A stretch of DNA of 64,000 bases from Pedobacter frigidisoli (GCF_004331675.1 NZ_SJSN01000017.1:1-64000); one strand, 5' to 3'. Positions 8,848 through 17,079 are shown, numbered from the stretch's first letter. Numbers and translations are program-made. The notes: a model not told the origin generated them from the letters alone.

Positions 8848-9401
8848 TGGTTTGGTTTAGTCCTACATAAGACTATTGCTTACTTAAAATGTTGCACCAA
8901 AAGAAAAAAATATGATTTTTTGAAGCGCAGGTTTCTGCTAATCGTTTAATTGCTTCCCGTGTTACGCTTTACGCTTCGCAAGTCGTTCCTCCATGCTGCA
9001 GGGTACCGCTGCACCCGGGGCTAATTGGCCAATTTGTGCTGTTTTTTAACGTTTGGGCGGCAAGCCCTTATGCCTAAACCCTCAACAGAAGTGATATACT
9101 TTTTTTGTTTTAAAGTTTCTAACTCTTATCTGCAACGTGCCCGTAGAGTTACTAACTTTTAAAAAAAGATATAACAAATGGCGGGGCTGCAGCCTGCCAA
9201 ATGCTTGTAACCGTCCGTTTTCAAAAAATCGGCATGAAGAGTTATCAACTCTATTAAGAACGAGGCTATAAGAGTCCGTAACTTTAGAAACAATTTTTGA
9301 CTTTGAGTAGCAAAGATTTACAATCAAAAATTGATACATTTGCTTTTTATTAAAAACATTAGCTTTTTGCTTTGGCAATTGGCTTTTAGCTTCAAAAAAA
9401 C
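8848..9401. other. 554-base intergenic region before ffh
   Basis: No gene with family resemblance was found here. The region is locally GC-rich at about 8930-9070 with GC-rich inverted bits around CTGCAGGGTACCGCTGCA, then AT-rich. A perfect 6-bp-arm palindrome AGAGTT-ATC-AACTCT lies at 9238-9252, and a -7 box for ffh at 9335-9342. A minus-strand open frame across the region has poor composition and no recognisable features. It may hold a decayed element. Confidence 0.5.
9335..9342 (+). promoter_or_regulatory. -7 box TACATTTG upstream of ffh
   Basis: TACATTTG matches TANNTTTG exactly, 59 bases before the ffh start codon. The region between is AT-rich, compatible with a 50-nt leader. A -33 element at correct spacing was not identified. 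Confidence 0.4.
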
Positions 9402-10742
9402 ATGTTTGATAATTTACAGGACAAGCTAGATAGAGCATTTAAAGTATTAAAAGGACAAGGCAGCATTACGGAAATCAACGTGGCAGAAACCATGAAAGAG
9501 ATTCGTAAAGCGTTATTAGATGCCGATGTTAACTATAAAACCGCCAAAGCATTTACCGATGATGTAAGGCAAAAAGCATTAGGTGAAAACGTATTAACGG
9601 CAGTTTCTCCTGGCCAATTATTAACCAAGATCATGAACGATGAGCTTGCTGCCCTAATGGGTGGTGAGGTTACCGAATTAGATACAAGGGCAAACCCTAC
9701 CATCATTTTAATTGCTGGTTTAAACGGTGCGGGTAAAACCACATTCGCAGGTAAATTGGCCTTACATTTAAAAGGCAAGGGCAAAAAGCCTTTGTTAGTT
9801 GCTGGGGATATGTATCGCCCTGCAGCGGTAGATCAGTTAGAGGTACTGGGTACTTCGGTTGGTGTGTCTGTTTACGCAAATCGCGAATCGAATGATCCTG
9901 TTGCAATTGCCTTAGAGGGTATTGCGCATGGTAAACAAAACGGAAACAATGTAATCATTATCGATACAGCTGGTCGTTTAGCGATTGATGAATCATTAAT
10001 GAACGAAATATCGGAAGTTAAAGAGAAAACACAACCACACGAAATCTTATTCGTGGTGGATTCGATGACTGGTCAGGATGCGGTGAATACAGCGAAGATT
10101 TTTAACGATCGCCTTGATTTTACCGGAGTTGTTTTAACCAAATTAGATGGTGATACCCGTGGTGGTGCTGCCCTTTCCATTAAATCGGTAGTTAACAAAC
10201 CCATTAAATTTATTGGTACGGGCGAGAAAATGGAAGCACTTGATGTTTTCTATCCCGATCGTATGGCATCGCGTATTTTAGGGATGGGTGATGTGGTTTC
10301 CCTTGTAGAACGTGCTCAAATGCAGTTCGATGAGAAAGAGGCCGCAGAATTACAGAAGAAAATACGCAAGAATAAATTCGATTTTAACGATTTCTATAAC
10401 CAGATTCAGCAAATTAAGAAGATGGGTAACATGAAAGATTTGATGGGCATGATTCCGGGTGTGGGCAAGATGATGAAGAATGTGGATATTCAGGATGATG
10501 CGTTTAAATCAATCGAGGCGATTATCAATTCGATGACGCCATTTGAGAAAGAAAATCCAGATTCGATTCAACAAAGCCGTCGTTTACGTATTGCAAAAGG
10601 TTCGGGCAGCAAGGTAGAAGAAGTGACCAAGTTGATTAAACAATTTGAGGATATGCGTAAAATGATGAAACAGTTTTCGAACCCAGCAGCCGCAGCCGCA
10701 ATGATGAAAGGTATGCCGAATATGCCAATGGGAAGAAGGTAG
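9402..10742 (+). CDS. ffh: Signal recognition particle GTPase Ffh (SRP54)
   Basis: A 446-residue intact protein of normal length. The N domain (1-95) precedes the G domain, with the P-loop GLNGAGKTT at 106-114, the GDMYRPAA region just after, DTAGR near 190 and TKLDGD near 247 for guanine recognition. The C-terminal M domain is methionine-rich (MKDLMGMIPGVGKMMK, then MRKMMKQF and MKGMPNMPMG) and carries the RRLRIAKGSG signature for binding 4.5S RNA. It targets nascent membrane proteins to FtsY at the inner membrane. It is the intact essential gene in the middle of a stretch of broken ones, which argues against pervasive sequencing error. Confidence 0.97.
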   Translation: MFDNLQDKLDRAFKVLKGQGSITEINVAETMKEIRKALLDADVNYKTAKAFTDDVRQKALGENVLTAVSPGQLLTKIMNDELAALMGGEVTELDTRANPTIILIAGLNGAGKTTFAGKLALHLKGKGKKPLLVAGDMYRPAAVDQLEVLGTSVGVSVYANRESNDPVAIALEGIAHGKQNGNNVIIIDTAGRLAIDESLMNEISEVKEKTQPHEILFVVDSMTGQDAVNTAKIFNDRLDFTGVVLTKLDGDTRGGAALSIKSVVNKPIKFIGTGEKMEALDVFYPDRMASRILGMGDVVSLVERAQMQFDEKEAAELQKKIRKNKFDFNDFYNQIQQIKKMGNMKDLMGMIPGVGKMMKNVDIQDDAFKSIEAIINSMTPFEKENPDSIQQSRRLRIAKGSGSKVEEVTKLIKQFEDMRKMMKQFSNPAAAAAMMKGMPNMPMGRR

Positions 10743-10796
10743 GCCGAAAGGTAAAAGCAGAAAGACTAAAGCGAAAATAGCATATTACAGATATTT

Positions 10797-10827
10797 AAAT
10801 CCCAATCAGAAATGTTTGGGATTTTTT
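10797..10827 (+). terminator. Rho-independent terminator after ffh
   Basis: AATCCCAA pairs with TTGGGATT across a short loop (TCAGAAATG region) and is followed by a T run. It lies about 55 bases after the ffh stop. Confidence 0.85.
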
Positions 10828-11098
10828 GTTGCTATTGATTTCAATCAAGAATAGTTGATATTTTGGCTAAAGCCTTAATCGGCTTGTAATAAAACAGTCA
10901 GCTGAAGCAGACTGCAATGAAATGCATATTAAACGCCAATATTATCGCCATTAATTTTTAACTTTTAATTAAAGCATAGAACATTCATTGCCTTTGATTT
11001 CAACCAACGGTAATTAGATAATTCTTTATATCTTAGTCATTATCAATTTATTCATCCCCGAATAATATAACATCCCGTTCCATTTTCGAGATAAATTA
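10828..11098. other. Intergenic region before truncated comM
   Basis: About 270 AT-rich bases without a supported gene. It presumably carries the promoter of comM, but no exact TANNTTTG box at a convincing position was found. Confidence 0.4.
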
Positions 11099-11956
11099 AT
11101 GCTTGTAAAAACATACGGGAGTGCCGTTTATGGCGTAAATGCGTTAACCATCACTATTGAGGTAAGCATTAGTGCTGGCACAAAATATTACATGGTTGGT
11201 TTGCCTGATGATGCGGTTAAGGAAAGTTTGCAAAGGGTAGCGAGCGCCATTAATGTATCAGGCTTTCGAATGCCGAAACAAAAAATCGTTGTCAATTTAG
11301 CGCCTGCTGATATAAAGAAGGAGGGCTCATCTTACGATTTACCCATTGCTATCGGCATTCTTGCGGCATCCGGACAAATTCCTAGCGAAGATTTAGAGCA
11401 CTATTTTCTTATGGGCGAACTTTCTTTAAACGGGAGCATACAGCCGATCAAAGGTGCTCTGCCCATTGCTATACAAGCGCAGCAAGATGGTTTCAAGGGC
11501 TTCATCTTGCCAAAACAGAATGTTCGAGAAGCTGCCATTGTTGATGGTCTTGTTGCTTATGGGGTAGAAAATCTTTCTCAAGTCATATCATTCTTTAACA
11601 AAACCGAAGCCCTAGAGCAGGTAAAGATAAATACTAAGGAAGAGTTCCTTAAAAACATCAGCAATTATGAGCATGATTTCTCTGATGTTAAAGGACAGGA
11701 AAATATCAAACGGGCATTGGAGATTGCCGCCGCAGGCGGTCACAATGTAATTTTAATCGGTCCGCCAGGAGCAGGAAAAACCATGTTGGCGAAACGTTTG
11801 CCAACTATTTTGCCACCACTAAATTTATACGAAGCATTAGAAACCACCAAAATACATTCTGTTGCAGGCAAACTTTCAGCTGCTGATGCATTGATGACCG
11901 TTCGACCGTACCGCTCCCCAGACCATACCATTTCTGATGTTGCCTTATTGCATTAA
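11099..11956 (+). pseudogene. comM: ComM/YifB-type Mg-chelatase AAA+ ATPase, truncated
   Basis: The first 280 residues match the ComM/YifB family: an N-terminal S5-like/Lon-like domain (KTYGSAVYGVNALTITIEV, MPKQKIVVNLAPADIKKEG), the linker DFSDVKGQENIKRALEIAAAG, and Walker A GPPGAGKT at about 220-227. The family normally continues for about 230 more residues after TISDVAL with Walker B (LFLDE) and the C-terminal domain. Here the sequence departs into LLH and a stop at 11956, and none of the missing part is found nearby. The ATPase cannot be functional. ComM family members act as branch-migration helicases in natural transformation. Confidence 0.85.
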
Positions 11957-13091
11957 TCGGCACTCGGTTCTATATATCATCATTTTACAAACAGGGCCAG
12001 GGTTTAGAGTAGAATGGCAGAGCAAAATCCACCAAGGGTTTAGCGATTATGTTTGCTAATTTCAGTTTTTATCATTCAGGTTACAGTAAGGGCGATTTCA
12101 ACAGAAATGTAATGTTTCATGGCGATAGTTTAGACCATTGGATAAATTTTAGTGGCTCCGGTTCTTTAAAAAAAGCATTATATTCCGATAGTTTAAAGTT
12201 GCTTTAATATTCCTTTTCAGAAAGTAAATTTAGGAGGGTGCTTTTAAACTTAATTACGATAGCATCCAAACAATAGCTGCTAAAATGCGTGATGCTGTTA
12301 TAAAAAAGCGGGTTATTTAACCCAAAGCCTAGATTTTTACGCAACAGTTTATCGAAAAGGCAAAATTGTGGTTGCTATGGGAAGTAACATCGATACCGAG
12401 GTAGGCGAAGTTGTAATTGCCCCCGCACTGCTCGATATTATTTATTGGGGGAAGAGCCTTACAAAAGCGACAAAAAATTAGCAGAGTACGCCAAGAATAT
12501 GACTCAAAAACTTGATCGAACAAACATCAGGAAGCTTACAGAAGAACTCGGCTATTTTCTGGATTTAAAAATTGATGAAAAAGCCTGGAAATACAAAAGC
12601 GACGAAGTAATTAACCTCAAACATACCGCATCACATGCACTTGCGGATATTTATTTTGGAAATGCCAACTATAAACTTGCCGAAAAATACTTCCTAAGGT
12701 TGTTGTTAGATTTTAGAATTGTTCCTGCTGCCTGCACTACGGCACAAAAAGATGCCAATCGGATAATTTATGATTTAAACATGGTTTATGGAAAGATGGG
12801 CAAAACCGACGAGACATTAGGTTACCTAATTCCGCTATTAAATGGAAACGGAAGCATAAACTCAGCTAGCGAATTGCTGAACGCCTGCATCGAAAAAAAT
12901 AAAATAGATAAAAAAAGCTTCAAAAAACAACTCAATGATTCGTTTAGTACACTAGATAATATACGAGGTGATGGCACCTATACTTTCATCTTCAACGGAA
13001 AAATAATTTTATTTTGAATATTTTCACTAAAACCGAAAGCAGTTTTGCCAAAGAAGTAAAAGAAACTGATTTTTATAAATCATATAAATGA
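11957..13091 (+). pseudogene. Decayed gene of unknown function in at least six frame pieces
   Basis: Coding-like sequence continues across shifting frames: a piece ending near 12020 (GTRFYISSFYKQGQGLE), 12049-12207 (MFANFSFYHSGYSKGDF and onward), 12249-12320 (LNYDSIQTIAAKM), 12326-12481 (SLDFYATVYRKGKIVVAMG) and 12445-13017 (190 residues, TPR-like helices at ASHALADIYFGNANYKLAEKY). Restoring one A near 12304 joins two pieces as IKKAGYLTQSLDF, and restoring one A near 12995 extends the end to 13091 as NIFTKTESSFAKEV. The repaired stop overlaps the next ATG by 4 bases, an operon-style junction. I do not recognise the family. The 5' end is lost at the comM junction. Confidence 0.7.
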
Positions 13092-13756
13092 AGAAGATAA
13101 AAAAGCCAATTAGAATAATCTTGCTGCTTGCTTGTGTTGGTTTTGCTTTTGTTATGGTAACCAATTACGCCGTTAACAATTCAACCGAAAATGCGATATA
13201 CGAAAAAATGGAAGATGTGCCTCAAAGCAAAATAGCCATTATTCTCGGCGCAGGCATAAATGGAGATAAGCCGAGCAAATATTTAAAAGATAGACTTGAT
13301 GCAGGTATTTCGCTTTACAAAAGCAAAAAAGTATACAAAATTTTGCTCTCCGGAGATAATGGTAGAGATGAGCATGATGAACTTACCGTAATGAAGTTAT
13401 ATTGCTACCAAAACGGTGTAGATACCAATAAGATTTACATTGATTATGCTGGTTTTGATAGCTACTCTACTATGTACAGGGCTAAACATATTTTTAAGGT
13501 TGATACCGCGATTTTAGTATCTCAAAAATATCACCTCAATCGTTGCATATACATTGGCAACAAAATTGGCATAAAATCGTATGGTTTTTCAGCCAACCAC
13601 GGCGAATATAGAGGGTACAAATATTATGCATTCAGAGAAAAACTCTCCATATCAAAATCAATTTTCGATATTTTGTTTAACCGTAAACCAAAATACCTAG
13701 GCGAAACGGTTAACATCAACGGGCAGTCTAACTATTCAAAAGACCAAGCTAAATAG
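13088..13756 (+). CDS. SanA/YdcF-like DUF218 membrane-anchored protein
   Basis: A 222-residue protein with one N-terminal membrane helix (about 7-27) and an ElyC/SanA/YdcF (DUF218) domain: AIILGAGINGDKPSKYLKDRLDAG at 49-72, ILLSGDNG near 94-101, then DYAGFDSYSTMYRAKHIF and VSQKYHLNRCIYI. These are the family's conserved nucleotide-like fold motifs; E. coli SanA affects envelope permeability to vancomycin at high temperature, but the biochemical role is not settled. The ATG overlaps the repaired stop of the preceding decayed gene. Intact, unlike both neighbours. Confidence 0.88.
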   Translation: MKKIKKPIRIILLLACVGFAFVMVTNYAVNNSTENAIYEKMEDVPQSKIAIILGAGINGDKPSKYLKDRLDAGISLYKSKKVYKILLSGDNGRDEHDELTVMKLYCYQNGVDTNKIYIDYAGFDSYSTMYRAKHIFKVDTAILVSQKYHLNRCIYIGNKIGIKSYGFSANHGEYRGYKYYAFREKLSISKSIFDILFNRKPKYLGETVNINGQSNYSKDQAK

Positions 13757-13766
13757 CCTGCTGCTT

Positions 13767-14056
13767 ATGAAAAAACCAAGCTTTACCTATACCTGTCCAG
13801 CGCTGCCTTGGCGTTTTCTTTCCTTACGTGGTTTGCAGAAATTTTTGGATTGGCTGTGATTATACTAATGTTAATTTTATGCCGTAATCAGCTGAAGAAT
13901 TCGGTAATTGCGGCTGGCGACTATAACATTGAAGAAATCAAGTATTTAAAAATAGCCAAACTTTTAGCCATTATTAGTATCATCATTTCCGCAATAATAC
14001 TCCTTTACGGAATATTTATTTTGGTAGTTGTTACGATGGGTTTTTTCGGTTATTAA
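13767..14056 (+). pseudogene. Small two-helix membrane protein, start separated by a frameshift
   Basis: From ATG 13767, adding one A to the A tract gives MKKTKLYLYLSSAALAFSFL and joins the main frame, which runs to 14056 with a second membrane helix near the end (LAIISIIISAIILLYGIFIL). Without the correction the frame would have to start at an internal TTG at 13808 and would lose half of the first helix. The repaired protein is about 96 residues with no family I recognise. It lies 10 bases after the DUF218 gene and is convergent with the next gene. Confidence 0.6.
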
Positions 14057-14070
14057 ATGATAGCCCATTG

Positions 14071-14316
14071 CTACAAACCTCTTAATTTACGCTCAGCTTT
14101 TATTTTTTTGATACTTCCCAAATTAATCAACACAATTGGCATCAGTGCAATTGGGACTACGGTTAAAGCTGTAAAACCTTTTGTAAAGGTTATAAATAGG
14201 CTGAGCGAAAATAATACCAATAACATTCCACCAAGAGTGTATGTTAACGTACTTGTCATTTTCTCGCTTTTTAGCAACTCTTCATTACTCATTTCCTCAT
14301 ACTTTTTCGTTTCCAT
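14071..14316 (-). CDS. Small two-helix membrane protein
   Basis: An 81-residue protein with a charged N-terminus (METKKYEEMSNEELLKSEK) followed by two membrane helices at about 24-44 and 49-68 and a basic tail (IKKIKAERKLRGL). The pattern resembles small Bacteroidota proteins that databases often name redox-active disulfide protein 2, although it contains no cysteine, so I give no function. The start is supported by the amphipathic NEELLK segment typical of that group. It converges on the frameshifted membrane gene with a 14-base gap. Confidence 0.65.
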   Translation of the reverse strand: METKKYEEMSNEELLKSEKMTSTLTYTLGGMLLVLFSLSLFITFTKGFTALTVVPIALMPIVLINLGSIKKIKAERKLRGL

Positions 14317-14679
14317 TGTAAAAATTCAATTAGCTGTATTTTGGTTCTCCTTGCCACAAAATAGAAAAATTATTCCTTAAGCTAAAGGATTATTCTCCAT
14401 TAAATTCTGCTAAACTAAACATATTACAAATTAGCGCCTTGTAAACAATAACCTGAACCGCTACAATTATCCAATATCATTTAGTATTCATTAAAACCAC
14501 AACTAACAATCTATTTATCAGAATATTAGCTCGACTATAAAATTTTTATGCTTTAATTATGGTGCTATTTTTATCCTTTACAAAAGGCTTTTGGCACAGT
14601 CGTTGTAAACAAGCTGTTACATTTACTAATCGAATCTGCTGTCTACCACAGCCGATTCCTAACCTTTGAAAAACATAAA
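14317..14679. other. AT-rich intergenic region with sigma-54-like promoter
   Basis: 363 bases between a minus-strand and a plus-strand gene. It contains no supported gene. It should hold both divergent promoters; the only recognisable element is the sigma-54-like site at 14591-14608. Confidence 0.5.
14591..14608 (+). promoter_or_regulatory. Candidate sigma-54 promoter of the lipoprotein gene
   Basis: TTGGCACAGTCGTTGTAA approximates the RpoN consensus TTGGCACG-N4-TTGCA: GG and the expected GC position are ten bases apart, but the latter is GT here. It lies about 70 bases before the lipoprotein ATG. This is a near match, not an exact one. Confidence 0.35.
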
Positions 14680-15051
14680 ATGAAAAAGACAGTTCAAATT
14701 TTCAGCATGCTTTTAATAGCATTAACAGTAATGGTTTCATGTAAAAAAGATACCGATCCTGCAGACAGAGATTTTTTTGTGGGTACTTACAGAGGAACCG
14801 TATCATACAGTAAAGGTGATACACAAATAAGCAGTACAGATGGTAAAGTAACTGTAACCAAAGTTGATGATACCTATAGCTTCTTCTTCGGCAACAACAT
14901 TCCTGATATTACTGGAGTTAAATTCCAAGAAAGCGGGAATACCTACATTAGTGTTGGAACAGGTGTAATTGGTATTACAATTGATGCAAGTACATTAAAA
15001 ATAGGTGTTTCAAACTCGAATGGTAACTGGACGGCAAACGCCACCAGATAA
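14680..15051 (+). CDS. Small lipoprotein of unknown function
   Basis: A 123-residue protein with a lipoprotein signal, MKKTVQIFSMLLIALTVMVSC, lipidated Cys at 21. The mature domain is a small beta-rich fold (FVGTYRGTVSYSKGDTQ, GKVTVTKVDDTYSFFFG, GVIGITIDASTLKIGV), similar in style to the short lipocalin-like or calycin-like lipoproteins of this phylum. I do not recognise a named family. It stands alone with its own promoter candidate upstream and a strong terminator 15 bases after the stop. Confidence 0.75.
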   Translation: MKKTVQIFSMLLIALTVMVSCKKDTDPADRDFFVGTYRGTVSYSKGDTQISSTDGKVTVTKVDDTYSFFFGNNIPDITGVKFQESGNTYISVGTGVIGITIDASTLKIGVSNSNGNWTANATR

Positions 15052-15065
15052 TTTAAAAATAGCAA

Positions 15066-15096
15066 AAAATCCCGGCCTTGGTCGGGATTTTTTTTG
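15066..15096 (+). terminator. Rho-independent terminator after lipoprotein gene
   Basis: AAAATCCCG pairs with CGGGATTTT around a CCTTGGT loop and is followed by a T run. It separates the lipoprotein from the Crp-type regulator. Confidence 0.9.
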
Positions 15097-15123
15097 TGCT
15101 TTGATTTTAGCTAGCTTTACAGA

Positions 15124-15693
15124 ATGAGTGTTGAGTTAAGAAAACATATTGAAGAAATCGTTCCGCTTACCGATGAAGAATTTGAATTTATCAACAACCA
15201 TTTCAAATCCAAAAGTTTAAAAAAACATCAATATTTAATTCAGGAAGACGAGCTGGTAAAACACATCTATTTCGTTATTAACGGACTTCTTAAAGCAACT
15301 TTTACCGATGCAAATGGTAAGGAATACATCATCCAGTTTGCTATGGAAAACTGGTGGATTTCCGATTTCCAAGCTTTTTATAATAATGTAAAATCGATTA
15401 TAAATATCAGTTGCTTACAAAACGTGGAACTCTTATATATTTCAAAAGAGAATTTAAATAAAATTTGTAGCGAGAGCCATAAAATGGAGCACTTCTTCAG
15501 GGTTAAAAATAGTTCTGGTTATGTGGCCCTACAACAAAGAATTCTATCGCTGCTTACAAATAGCCCTAAAGAAAGTTTCGAGCAATTTTCGCAACAATAT
15601 CCCCAGCTCTTACAAAGGGTTTCCAAAACAATTATTGCTGCTTATTTGGGTATTTCACGAGAAACATTAAGCAGATTATCGGATAAATTGTGA
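15124..15693 (+). CDS. Crp/Fnr-family transcriptional regulator
   Basis: A 189-residue protein with a cyclic-nucleotide-binding-like beta-roll at about 20-115 (LKKHQYLIQEDELVKHIYFVINGLLKATF, then FAMENWWISDFQAFY) and a C-terminal segment in which TIIAAYLGISRETLSRL is the recognition-helix region of a winged HTH. The beta-roll lacks an obvious cAMP phosphate-binding RxE motif, so the ligand is unknown. This subgroup is abundant in Bacteroidota, often next to the gene it controls; here a DJ-1/PfpI gene follows 84 bases downstream. A TAGCTTTA box lies only 4 bases upstream of the ATG. Confidence 0.88.
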   Translation: MSVELRKHIEEIVPLTDEEFEFINNHFKSKSLKKHQYLIQEDELVKHIYFVINGLLKATFTDANGKEYIIQFAMENWWISDFQAFYNNVKSIINISCLQNVELLYISKENLNKICSESHKMEHFFRVKNSSGYVALQQRILSLLTNSPKESFEQFSQQYPQLLQRVSKTIIAAYLGISRETLSRLSDKL

Positions 15694-15756
15694 TTCAACG
15701 CACACAAAATCTGTGATTCAAGTCCTATGCGGCTGGTAAACATTAGCCTAATTTTG
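15689..15756 (+). promoter_or_regulatory. Promoter region of DJ-1/PfpI gene with two TGTGATTCAA direct repeats
   Basis: TGTGATTCAA occurs at 15689-15698 and again at 15712-15721, 23 bases apart. A -7 box TAATTTTG, exact to TANNTTTG, lies at 15749-15756, 21 bases before the ATG. TGTGA is the classic Crp half-site sequence, so these may be operators of the adjacent Crp-type regulator. The first repeat overlaps that gene's stop codon, so chance is possible. Confidence 0.4.
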
Positions 15757-15777
15757 TTTTACAATTAGGATAAAAAT

Positions 15778-16455
15778 ATGAATAAGAAAGTTTTAATCGT
15801 GCTTACGAGCCACGACGAATTAGGAAACACAGGTTTAAAAACAGGTTTTTGGTCAGAAGAATTAGCTGCCCCATATTATACTTTAACAGATAAAAATATT
15901 GAGGTTGTATTGGCATCGCCAAAAGGTGGTCAGCCACCAATCGACCCTAAAAGTGAAGAGCCATCATTTCAAACCGATACCACCAGAAGAATGGATAAAG
16001 ACACTATTCTTTTAGATAAATTAAAAAATACAATCCCCTTAGCAGAAGTAAAAATGGAAAATTACGATGCCGTGTTTTATCCAGGCGGGCATGGTCCACT
16101 TTGGGATTTGGCAGAAAGTGCGACTTCTCAAAAACTTATCGTCGATTTTTACACCGCAAATAAACCAGTTGCTTTTGTATGCCATGCACCTGGCGTTTTA
16201 AAGGATGTAAAAGTAAATGGCAAATATTTGGTAAATGGCAAAAACGTAACAGGATTTACCAATACCGAAGAAGAAGCTGTTCAGCTAACCAATGTGGTTC
16301 CGTTTTTGGTGGAAGATATGCTGTTAAAAAACGGCGGGATTTACACTAAAATAGCAGATTGGAATCCTTATGCCGTTGTAGATGGCTTGCTGATTACGGG
16401 TCAAAATCCATCATCATCAGAAAAAGTAGCCGAAGAATTATTGAAACTTATTTAA
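15778..16455 (+). CDS. DJ-1/PfpI-family type 1 glutamine amidotransferase-like protein (Hsp31-like)
   Basis: A 225-residue protein with the nucleophile elbow VAFVCHAPGVLKDV near residues 136-149, where the Cys-His pair of the DJ-1/PfpI family is visible, preceded by the MENYDAVFYPGGHGPLWDL glutamate-containing motif. The early segment LKTGFWSEELAAPYYTL is typical of Hsp31-like members, which are reported as chaperones, glyoxalase III enzymes or peptidases. No signal peptide, so cytoplasmic. It probably responds to stress through the neighbouring Crp-type regulator. Followed by a strong terminator. Confidence 0.9.
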   Translation: MNKKVLIVLTSHDELGNTGLKTGFWSEELAAPYYTLTDKNIEVVLASPKGGQPPIDPKSEEPSFQTDTTRRMDKDTILLDKLKNTIPLAEVKMENYDAVFYPGGHGPLWDLAESATSQKLIVDFYTANKPVAFVCHAPGVLKDVKVNGKYLVNGKNVTGFTNTEEEAVQLTNVVPFLVEDMLLKNGGIYTKIADWNPYAVVDGLLITGQNPSSSEKVAEELLKLI

Positions 16456-16462
16456 GACTAAG

Positions 16463-16504
16463 AACGCTCTACTGACCTTTATATGACCAGTAGAGCGTTT
16501 TTTT
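16463..16504 (+). terminator. Rho-independent terminator after DJ-1/PfpI gene
   Basis: AACGCTCTACTG pairs perfectly with CAGTAGAGCGTT across a 13-base loop and is followed by a T run. The minus-strand side has a run of A rather than T after the hairpin, so it mainly serves the plus strand. Confidence 0.92.
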
Positions 16505-16756
16505 CTACAATTCTTCTTCCTCATCCTCTTCTTCAGGCACATATTTTTCAATTGCCTGCCCAATCGCACTCACTTCTTCATCCTCCTCAAAAATCGGAAG
16601 CTCAGTTTTATAATCCATCTTTAACCAAATCGAAGATGTATCTTTCTGAATCTGGATGTACTCTCTGCCATCTTTAAAAATGGTGTATGAATCATTTCCC
16701 TCAGGAAAAACCGAATAATTTGTCGGCCCTATTTCTATATCAAATGGTTCTTGCAT
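16505..16756 (-). CDS. Small acidic protein of unknown function
   Basis: An 83-residue protein with a compact beta-rich start (IEIGPTNYSVFPEGNDSYTIFKDGREY) and a strongly acidic C-terminus (EEEDEEEEL). No signal peptide or membrane helix. The sequence is regular and protein-like with good codon pattern, and the ATG follows a plausible upstream region, so I accept it as a gene. Similar short proteins exist in Sphingobacteriaceae as hypothetical proteins. Function cannot be inferred; it is convergent with the DJ-1/PfpI gene. Confidence 0.6.
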   Translation of the reverse strand: MQEPFDIEIGPTNYSVFPEGNDSYTIFKDGREYIQIQKDTSSIWLKMDYKTELPIFEEDEEVSAIGQAIEKYVPEEEDEEEEL

Positions 16757-16819
16757 TGTTAATGTTTTTCTTCAAAGATAAGTCTTTAAAATATTAAAAT
16801 TAGTCTGCGATTAAGGATT

Positions 16820-16916
16820 TGAAAATGAACGGTTCTGCTTTCTTGGAGGCTGGCAGCCCCGCTTTTCGCTTCAACAAAAGCAGAAATAGCTTTTGGTTTC
16901 TGCAACAATCGGGTTT
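16820..16916 (-). repeat. Dispersed AAACCCGAT repeat, inverted copy
   Basis: Read on the minus strand this begins AAACCCGATTGTTGCAGAAA, has an internal hairpin (CCAAAAGC and GCTTTTGTTG region), then AAGCGGGGCTG, and ends GCAGAACCGTTCATTTTC. It shares start, middle AGCGGG and CAGAACC segment with copies at 21896, 43433, 56089 and others. Confidence 0.7.
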
Positions 16917-16969
16917 ATAAACCATGGTTAAGCACCTAGCCTAAAATAGTACCGCCAACCGTGCCACTC

Positions 16970-17062
16970 AAACCCGACAGAAGTGTTTCCGATTCTTCAT
17001 CGGAAAAAACAAAAGGCGGGACAGGTTTAAAAAAGAATCCGCCGCAACTGCTTTCCAAAAAA
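16970..17062 (+). repeat. Dispersed AAACCCGAT repeat, second copy in the same gap
   Basis: It begins AAACCCGACAGAAGTG, has a perfect hairpin TTCCGAT-TCTTC-ATCGGAA, then GGCGGGACAG, and ends CAACTGCTTTCCAAAAA. It lies head to head with the copy at 16820-16916, so the 320-base gap between the acidic protein gene and the 17080 gene is almost entirely repeat DNA. Confidence 0.75.
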
Positions 17063-17079
17063 ATATGCTAACTTAAATT

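Noticed and set aside
9082-9438. Minus-strand 118-residue open frame before ffh
   Set aside because: Composition is irregular, it overlaps the start of ffh, and it shows no family motif; probably chance in an intergenic region.
12445-13017. Stand-alone 190-residue gene with a TTG start
   Set aside because: Coding-like sequence continues upstream and downstream in other frames, so it is a fragment of a longer decayed gene.
14057-14380. Plus-strand open frame opposite the 81-residue membrane gene
   Set aside because: It is the antisense of a gene with a convincing membrane-protein pattern.
16820-17062. CRISPR-like or tandem repeat array
   Set aside because: Two inverted copies of a dispersed repeat, without regular spacers or cas genes.
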